From NCBI GenBank assembly GCA_025024175.1, contig QCXZ01000064.1, positions 57,805,325 through 57,869,324 on the forward strand: a stretch of DNA of 64,000 nt. The letters run 5' to 3'. A program made the position numbers and the translations under genes. The stretch comes from Rhyzopertha dominica. Its lineage: Eukaryota; Arthropoda; Insecta; Coleoptera; Bostrichidae. Below the pieces are notes generated by a model that saw only the letters and a list, made by a program, of their open reading frames with translations, ran no database searches and had not been told where the DNA came from. This document shows, one piece after another, positions 55,961 to 64,000 of this stretch. Each line of letters opens with the position of its first letter. The first letter of the stretch is position 1.

Positions 55961-58266
55961 ACGAGTCCTTGTTGTTCTACCTACTTGTCACAGTTTTATG
56001 AACAGAAACATAATTACCAAATATTGCATTATTCTGCAAGCGATCGAGGCTCTGCATTTTATTGCAATATTATGCCAGCCCATAATGGTATTATTTGTAA
56101 AACAATGATAGAAAGTTCCTAAAATGGATTTCTCGAAAATTTGCCGGAATTATTTTAAATTGTAAAACAGATGACACGAAAAGTAGATAGAAAATGTTAG
56201 TGCCATATTTTTAGATGTTCCATTATTTGCTCAAACATCTTACAAATAATTATACCGAAATCTGTTATACAGGTTTACAATAAATAACAAAGCAAAAAAA
56301 CGTACGAACAACAAATTTCGAAATTATAAAAATTGAAGCAAAAACAGAAACTTATAAAAATTGTCTTCCAATATCGGATTATCAGGGAGGATATTTCCGC
56401 AATAACTTCCGTTAAGTACACAGTAAGCTATTGACAATGTCTCGTTTCAAGAATTCGGCTGCTTCAGTTTTATTGATATTTATTTACTAATTTCACGATA
56501 GGAGAAGAACCCTTATTACGGGTGGCCCGCCCCTAACATAAATAACGAACTGTCAGTTCTTACGCAATGCATAATTTTAGGGGCTAATTCCCCTCTAACA
56601 TGGCGCTTTTAAATAATTAAACACCCGATATAATTTTTACTACATCGCGTTTCTCATAACAAGTAGTATAAAACTATTTGAATTTTTTCCTTAATGCGTT
56701 TAGTATAAAAGTGGAACTGAAGCACTGAAGAAATACTTTTATGAAAAGGCATCTGACATCGTTATGGGTATTATTGCTCTCCATAAAAAATTGTCTTCAC
56801 GGCTATAAAAATTATAAAATCAGTTTCTCTTTATTTATTAAAATCCATCAATATACACCATAAATACATTGAAGTGGGGTGACATAGAAATCCAAGGAAA
56901 AACATTCATTGAGACTCGCCTTACGAAAACTTACTGCTAAAAATTGCCTAATTCATTTTCTTATAGGTATTATGCACTCTGTTTGACGAATTTCTGTTTT
57001 TCCTACGCCACTGTTTTCCAATTTTGTTTTAAACAAAGTTTATTGAAGCATTTGTTTTAATAAAGTATTCAGCAACGGTGAAAAGACTTGTAGTAGGCTA
57101 CTACCATGAATTACAGAATTTATTTACCTTGCAATATCTAAAAGCAGCTGTTTTCAAGACTGTCACGCTAAATTCAGTAATTTGCCTCTATTAAACCGTT
57201 GNTGCNTCTCTTACCTTTTACGGCATCTCCATGATGTACAGAATGGAAAGCAAGAGCATGTAGTAAAATTATTTTGATTAAGCGCTAGTTATTCCTGTTA
57301 TGAAGATACTATTCCAATAAAACTTTAACAATGACCCGCACGCATCATAATTCTTATGCGCTATACCAAAACACATTATTAAATTATTGTCCATTGTTAT
57401 TAGTAATAGAAAAATAGCGCCATATTAACTCAGCCCACGAAAATTTTTTTACATGAATACCGACAAGAAATGCTACAAAACCTTTTTAGCCGTGGTATCC
57501 ATTGTCTATTGTTATATTTTATTTACAATTGCCACTTCCTAATACGTGTTATGATTTTTATAATGTAACATTATCGAGTTCAAACATGTACACTCCTGTG
57601 GTCTCACGTGGAGCGTGCTTATCAGAATCTGTGTACACAACCGTGTGATTTGAGTAGTAATACTATCTGTGACATACATTGGGTATGATTAATATTGAAA
57701 ATGTCGTGTAAGAGGGTCACAGAGCAACCAAGTTCATTTCTGGTTGTCAGCAGATACGAAAATCTAGGTAACAATAATGCCGCGCATTATCTCCCTAACT
57801 GTTTCAAAATTAAGGTTAGTTATAGATAAATTGTTAAATTCCAGCGTTCTACTTTATTTAGCGGCATGCTTGTTATTAAGATAGAAAGCAAATTGTTCAT
57901 TCTGGATGTAAACCATTTGAGAACATGGTGCAGAATCCAGAGATAACGTCAGTTATTGGTATAAATATTTCGTTTTCTACCACGTTTTTTAAAGTTGCGA
58001 GCTCTCAAAAATCAAGAAAAGCCCCTGCAAAAGTTTACGACCTTTTCCTCTCCTTTTCTGGATTTTTTTAAATAATATTTCTCGGTCGCTGACCGTCATG
58101 CTATTTTTTTATTTCCCGGTTACAAAATATGTTTCTTGCTCGATAAATAGGTGCCCGTTACCTGACACTCAAATGTTTTTCAAATGGTCAGTTCAAATTC
58201 ACTATTGTACTTTGTGTTTCGATCTTCTGCACCAGTAATTGCTAACTTTAGTAATGAATAATGAAA
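55961..58266. other. 2.3 kb AT-rich, nothing recognised
   Basis: No coding motifs or paired repeats were seen. Two N bases lie at 57202 and 57206. Confidence 0.45.
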
Positions 58267-58640
58267 ATGGGAAAAGCAAATCGAATTTCGAAAGGAAAGC
58301 GAGCTCAGACTATTATTTTGAATAGACTGGGACATTCACAGCGAAAGGATTGTGTGTCATCGCTTTGACAGGAGAAGGGTTTGTATTCCAACAGGCTAAC
58401 AGCCCAAAAACACGTCCAGATTTTGCAAAACTCATTTAAACTCAAAAGATGACAGTGGCATTCCCAAATTCATTGATTGACCACACCAATTGAATTATTA
58501 TGGGAAAAACTGGACAGAGAGGTGCAAAAACTAGCCAATCTTATTTGTGGGAATCTCTGAAAAGGATTTGGGGCAAATGAAACCTAGAAATTAGAAACTA
58601 GATTTTGAACGGCTATCATGACAGCAAAAGAGAAACATCT
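58267..58640 (+). pseudogene. Internally deleted Tc1-like transposase
   Basis: The start Met at 58267 opens a recognisable Tc1 N-terminal helix-turn-helix: MGKANRISKGKRAQTIILNR, then LGHSQRKD, ending at a stop (58366-58368). Only a few bases later the reading jumps to the catalytic C-terminal half: FVFQQANSPKTRPDF (the second catalytic position, Ala in place of Asp), a decayed stretch, then TPIELLWEKLDREVQ with the catalytic Glu at 58492-58494, and TSQSYLWESLKRIWGK in another frame. A full Tc1 transposase is about 340 residues. Here roughly 200 residues are missing between the DNA-binding head and the catalytic end, including the first Asp. Internal deletion of this kind is common in Tc1/mariner families. 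Terminal repeats were not identified. Confidence 0.85.
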
Positions 58641-60860
58641 TGTTTAATTTTTAATTTACTTCCGACACAATTCGAAATTCTCTTAACAAAAAGATCACAA
58701 TTTCGTTTGCATATATACAGGATTTCTGTAATATAATATATAATCAGTTTGCCGCCCGTCAATAAACTGAACACAACTATTGCTTTGACGTATACTTGTC
58801 ATCTGTCGATTGTTGAATTATTTGATATATTTTAATATGAGAAAACGCGTGGGAGTATGTATTTTCAACATATTCTGTAGTGTTTTGTAGGCTACAGTAA
58901 ACCTGTTGAATATTTGTACTATGATGGACTCAAAGATGGTTTTTGGCCTGCCACAATGTTAAAGTTCGCAAACTAAGAGGTAGTAACGTTAGCTCCATTA
59001 CATAGCATCCACAATGCAACAGTGCAAGGGTGTAGACTGGAGAGGTTTCCACAAAAAGAACATAGGAACCATAAATTGTTGGAAAATCTTTATAAAGCCA
59101 TCAATTTCGTGACTAACTTGATCTGCAGCTATTAGTACTATCGTGCATATTGATGTTGAATGTTCTCCGTGCCTACTGATGTAGAGTGATCCCCGTGCTT
59201 ATTGTAGCTTGGCAGCAGTTACAAAAAGATGGTACAAAAAATTCAGAAATCAACTCCCGCCGCGTTGCATGAATCATTTATAGAAACCCTGTATAAAACG
59301 TTATTTTACTGGGACGAATTCAATACACCTCTTAAAATATTAGCAAAAAGTCCAAAAATGTATATTTTTGAGGTGACCTTAAACTTTTGCAGGGTAGTGT
59401 ATAATTTTATTGTGTGATGATAGGGCCATGCGCATCTTAATATGGCATATTGTTTTTGTTTTGCCCTCAGTAGTACAGAATGCATTTACTGTTAACTGTG
59501 GTGTTAAATAAAATCTTAAATCAAACAGATACAAGGTTTCTCTGATTTTACATTTATCCCAATGTACTTTTGTAAATGATAAAAAACAATTTTTTTGTGT
59601 ACTTGTTATTATCTCATATTTTATATAGCTTCCTTCCTAAGTAAGTCACTTTAATAGACGCCTTACTCGTCTTTCGTTTGTAGATCGTAGAACTTATCAA
59701 AAATATATCATTTTTATTCGGCCAATAACAATTAAATAACGTCTAAAAAGTACATGACAAACAATAATTTAAAAACGTACACTTCGCCACAATGCTTTTT
59801 GTTGCAATGTAAACACCTTTGTAGCTAAAATAGGTTTTAGTTCTCTGGGAAATACTATGAATTTGCTAACTGAACGCCGTCCAGTATTAAACTATAATCA
59901 CGACAATTTGTTGTCGAAAAGTGTATGCACTGTATTTAGCAAGATTCAGCAACAAACTAACAAACTTTGCTAAGAAATGCTACTTGGCCGCTTTCAATAA
60001 TAATCCTACGCCTAGTATTTATTAATTGCACCCTCCTACTTACCTGATAAATATTATTTTATCTTATCACGTTTAATTTAATTATTATGATGTGATAACG
60101 GACAATTTAGGTAAGCAAACAGTAAACAGAATTGTAATTAATGCCAAATGTAATTTATATAAGGTTATTTTCAATCTTGCTAATGAAAGCTGGATACATA
60201 TGATACAGGATATAGATGCATTGAAAGGACTGCAACGAGTTTAATAAATTCAACATCAGGTAAAGCAAAATTGATTTACAATAGATACCATCCTTCACTT
60301 ACTTAAGGCTGGTAGTTGTTAATCATTGCTTCTATCAGTAATGGTGAATATTCATACAAAAGACGTCTTCCTTTTTGTATGATGTTGCATTAACAATATT
60401 ATCTGCAGTAAGTAGAAATATACGTAGCTGTTTGTGTCTGCAACCCCAAAAATATAAAAAATTGGTGATGTCTGTAAAATGAAAGCACAAAAAGTTTTGG
60501 AGTAGTATAACAAGTCTGTTAGCTTGAATGGCAAAAATCTGTTAAGAAACAAATTTGTCAGAGAAAACCGAATTCTTGTTTGATGTTGACAACTCACAAG
60601 TGTCCCTTCATTTTGTTACTGCTATATGTCATTGAAAACAGAATGAAACAAGAATCCTTACCTCTTCATATGTNTCAACTTTACTTTACCCTTTTGTTNT
60701 TCGAATCATTTATCTTCCTCGTGATATTTTGCTTTAAGTTTTGGATTGTTACTTTACATGCTCAGTTAGCACCCATACATTTTAAGTGTAGTTGGAGCTA
60801 TTACTTAATAGATTCTTGTCTGTGTTGTTTTACTTGCCATTGCCTGATTTTTTCTTTCCG
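58641..60860. other. 2.2 kb AT-rich, nothing recognised
   Basis: Open frames at 59229-59417 and 60352-60597 show no motifs. Confidence 0.45.
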
Positions 60861-61106
60861 TTATTTTGGTGGTGTTGTCGGTAGCATTATTCTTAAATCT
60901 TTCCAGATATGAAAACAGTAGCTATCTATAAGCAATAAGTGAACTTCAGTTTCTTTCTCGTTATGCGTTTTATATATCATGTTCCTTGCAGTTATTTGAT
61001 TTTCATTATCACGTTCTATGTTCATTATTTCCTCTGCTCTCTTGTAATAATATTCACCTTCAGGCGATTCACTCTCTCCATAGGGAAGTTTTATTACTAT
61101 TTGCAA
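60861..61106 (-). other. Orphan 81-codon frame
   Basis: A minus-strand frame with a protein-like composition (GESESPEGEYYYKRAEEIMN, ITARNMIYKTHNEKETEVHL). It lies downstream of a Penelope-like remnant on the same strand but does not match its endonuclease. A broken coding-like stretch (YDKPKDVSLLYVPRKEEILR) precedes it near 61290-61350. Function unknown. Confidence 0.25.
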
Positions 61107-61739
61107 GATGTTGTTTATTTAAAGTTTTTTTTTGTCTCACTTTGATATTTCTTACCTTACATGTTTATTCCATATGGTAAATATTATTCTTTGTCATTGT
61201 GACTTCTGAAATATGTTTTAATAGAGATAGCCTAGCTTGGATAAATCTGCAAACGAAATACTTTTTGTATATCTTAGAGACCTGGTGCTAATTGTTTTCT
61301 CAATATTTCTTCCTTTCTAGGCACATAGAGAAGGGACACATCCTTTGGCTTATCATAAATAACTCCTTTCCCTCTTTTTGGCAATAAGTATCATTATTGC
61401 TACTATCCCGTCCATTGGCAATTTATGCCTTATTCATACTTTTGACTTGATCGGCGTAGTATTTTTTGACGCATCAAATGTCTTTTTGTTTATATCTGTC
61501 ATACGTTTTAAGTACTTTCAAGTATTAATTTGTACTGTAGTGGAACTTCTGTTTAGTTATTTCCTGTGGAATTCTCGTGGGAATAGGTTCCAATAATATG
61601 TGACTTATTTTTTGTGTTTTTCACTACGTTTCATTTTCATTCACATACATCGTATGTGAATAACGTATACATTTTAAATTACATTTACAATTACATACTA
61701 AAATTTTTAATTGTATTTACAATTATATGTTAAAATTTG
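61107..61739. other. AT-rich; one palindrome
   Basis: A near-perfect palindrome ATTCACATAC/GTATGTGAAT lies at about 61638-61660. No gene. Confidence 0.4.
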
Positions 61740-62545
61740 TTTAGGCACATATTATTTCTTGTGTAAATGTAAATACTTTAACAATCGTCCACGTGGCTTC
61801 TGTTTTATTTGTTTCGTTTGTTTTTCGTGTTTTTCAATGCAGTTAAGTGTTGTTTTATTCTGTTTTTAAGCTACTGTTTGGTTTGTCCGATATGTATTGT
61901 TTCTGGTAATTTCCGCCTGGTTTACTTTATACTCTATGTGTCTCTTAGTCTTTTGTGATTTTTGTTTCGAGTATTATGTAAAATTGTTTATTGGTTTTTA
62001 CTGGTTTGTTTACTTTGTTTGTATTTTGTGAGGCTTTAGTGTTTTTTGTAGGTATCTGTGTTTTGAGTTGTGTTTTAGGTTGTTGTAAATTGCGTCTGTT
62101 ATCTGCTTCACTTTGTGTTTGGTATGTCTTATTGGTATTGGATATCCGTTGTTGGTTAATAATTGTGTTAGTTTTATTGCTCGTTCTATTGTATTTTCTA
62201 TTATCATGTATTTTTGATTGTATAGGTGGTTAGATGATGTGAATTTTGTGTAGCATTTTGTATATTGTTCTGATTAATGTGTCTTTAGTTTTGGTTTTTG
62301 GGATTATTAGAAATAGGTCGTCAACGTATCTTCATAAATCCCCAGAAACATATGTATTCTAATTTGTTTAGTATGCTTTTTATAGATCTTCCATAACTAT
62401 TTCTGCTGTATTGCTGGATAGGGCTACCCATAGCCAAGCCATTTGTTTGTTTATAGAAATCGTTTTTGTATTGAATATAATTTTAGTCGAAACGAATATG
62501 TAACATGTTTTCTTAATAATAGTAAAAATGTCGCCCAAGATCACA
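61740..62545 (-). mobile_element. Penelope-like element, RT and GIY-YIG fragment
   Basis: Minus-strand remnant with diagnostic Penelope RT blocks: NGLAMGSPISS (62425-62454), IVMEDL, then RYVDDLFLIIPKTKTKDTLI (catalytic VDD at about 62312-62332). The post-RT segment 62207-62010 reads ENTIERAIKLTQLLTNNGYP. A broken GIY-YIG endonuclease follows (about 61960-61760): YKV, KQYISDKPNSSLK (usual KQYIGQT..SLK) and NRIKQHLTALKNTKNKRNK. At least four frame changes are needed. The 5' end stops near 62545, where recognisable sequence is lost. This copy keeps the RT catalytic region that the 51.9-53.0 kb copy lacks. Confidence 0.82.
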
Positions 62546-64000
62546 GATCAATTAAAGATTTTTAATACACGTGTTAACGGTCAGGACCCACGACGCGTTC
62601 CGTGGGGCGCTGACATTTCTGTCGATGATAGATTTAACATTAATTTCTCTGACAAAAATAGATATTTGTAATTTAGCCTTGGTGTCTCGTATACCTGCTA
62701 TACCTATTCAATTTAATAGCAAGTCAACAACCTCAAACGAGCAACGTCAAAGCTTTGAGGAAATTGTTTCGTGTTTTCAAGTGTCAAGTTTTTTTTTGTG
62801 TGGACCGAAACGTTTCCAGCAGGTATCTAGTGCAAACAGGCAGTCAACAGCTTTGGCATTTCCGCTTGGCGTATATTATTTTATAGTAAAAATTGTCTCG
62901 TACATGGCCTGCTCTGAGAGCTTATGGCACTAGGGTGCGGTCTAGGTAAATAAATTTGGCCACAAATTAACAGACTCACACGGCAATTCGAACAGCTGTT
63001 ATGCACGTGTAACGGGCAACCTGATGTTCCCAGTCTGAACGATTTTAAAAGATACAGGGGTCCATTGGCGGCGCCCAGAATTTTGGAAAAAATACGTATC
63101 TTACGGTAATAGTTACTTTGATAACATAATTTGTTTAAACAGTTCGGGAATGTTTGAAACAGCTTAGAAATTAAAACCGAATCCGCTCAAGCACTTGAGG
63201 CATTACTAACATTATCGAATTCATCTAAAAGCCGACCAGAAATATTCTGCGAATATGGTTTTGATTGTTTAAGTACTTTATGGCCCGAATGTAAACCCCC
63301 GTAAAAGTACTTATGCCCAGATAGTAGAATACATTTGAACGATATCTGTCAGGATGGCCGTACTTGATTTTAACATGAATACAAATTATCTATTTGCACA
63401 GATTTACCTGCAACTTACTATTAATTATGATTTAAGAAAATGTGTATAAACAGCTTTAATTCCTTAAAATGCACCCGCAAACTTTCTCTAAAATACTTAC
63501 TTGCAAACCTATTTAAGGTTGTTCATAGGTTTTGGGCCAAGTAAAATGTTTAGGGCGGTAACATAATTAGTCCACGTGGACATGACGAAGCCTGTCACTA
63601 CATTGCACTTGTACAGTATTGGTCTGCAAGATAAGTTATGACCCCTAACCTGTCACTCTAATATTGGCAGCATATTGCATATAGACAGAATGTTTGTAAG
63701 CACGGTAATTTGTCATTTGGGCAAAAGTTTCTTTTTGTGGCGAAGCTTTGTTTATAATTCAGGTACGTGTAATTAATTTTATACCGAGTAAATTCATTAC
63801 ATTCTTACTTCGTGGCTTAAAAAATAACTCTGGCTTCTACAATTTACCATTTATATTTTATTATAAAATACATTCAAGATATATTTTGTTTCTGAATATA
63901 TTTGAAAAACTCAGAAATGTGATTTTTTGCTATAATATATTAATGAGAGAAGCCGGTTAAAATTTAAAAAACTCAAAATCATAAAAAAGCTTATTTTTGT
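62546..64000. other. Nothing recognised
   Basis: A 120-codon plus frame (62571-62933) is open but without motifs. CCCACG and CGTGGG form a small hairpin at about 62586-62606. The sequence runs to the window end with no supported gene. Confidence 0.4.

Noticed and set aside
62571..62933. 120-codon open frame on the plus strand
   Set aside because: Its composition is unremarkable, it has no motif, and no splice or start context supports it. It is probably chance.

Overview
The window looks like a gene-poor, AT-rich stretch of an arthropod nuclear genome, most likely an insect. The evidence is the repeat content: Jockey/CR1/L2-type non-LTR retroposons, Penelope-like elements, DD41D mariner-like elements, Tc1, hAT-type elements and an LTR element are all present, and almost every recognisable open frame belongs to one of them. 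I found no host gene I can defend. A few orphan frames and one splice-bounded mini-exon candidate are listed at low confidence. Isolated N bases (for example 7932, 20443, 29279, 36176-36613, 54618, 57202, 60674) suggest a draft assembly.

Layout. 0-12.5 kb: an unclassified broken frame near 1 kb, short dispersed repeats, a minus-strand non-LTR reverse transcriptase (5.0-6.7 kb), a decayed DD41D mariner-like transposase with its 3' terminal region (8.7-10.0 kb), a Penelope-type terminus (10.2 kb), and a second copy of that mariner-like end split by an ~860 bp CATCGATG-rich insertion (11.3-12.5 kb). 12.5-21.2 kb: degenerate tandem repeats, a possible pogo/Tigger-like remnant, a fold-back element (18.1-19.3 kb) and a head-to-head pair of Penelope-type ends. 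21.3-23.6 kb: the best preserved DNA transposon, a DD41D element with ~274 bp terminal inverted repeats and a transposase broken by two frameshifts. 24-38 kb: a diverged direct repeat pair, two plus-strand non-LTR reverse transcriptases (27.6-29.8 and 31.0-32.85 kb), a third small RT scrap, and a candidate small inverted-repeat element.

38.95-45.16 kb is a nested structure. Two 886 bp direct repeats differ at only two positions, begin TG and end CA, and are flanked by AATG. This is an LTR element of 6.2 kb. Its interior has no recognisable gag-pol. Instead it carries a heavily decayed CR1/L2-like retroposon (ORF1 domain, endonuclease, RT) that ends in four 8-bp units. The near-identity of the LTRs against the decay of the cargo suggests that a non-autonomous LTR element moved with dead cargo inside it. 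This is the most interesting object in the window.

45.9-64 kb: a broken DDE transposase with an unusually wide spacing between the second and third catalytic positions (81 residues), a stray 62 bp piece of the same gene 1.5 kb away, several Penelope-type ends, a 1,080 bp hAT-type non-autonomous element with a perfect 8 bp target duplication, two Penelope-like element bodies (51.9-53.0 kb plus strand, 61.7-62.5 kb minus strand), and an internally deleted Tc1 transposase (58.3-58.6 kb). The elements are independent genomic parasites. The only interactions visible are nesting and possible cross-mobilisation of non-autonomous copies.
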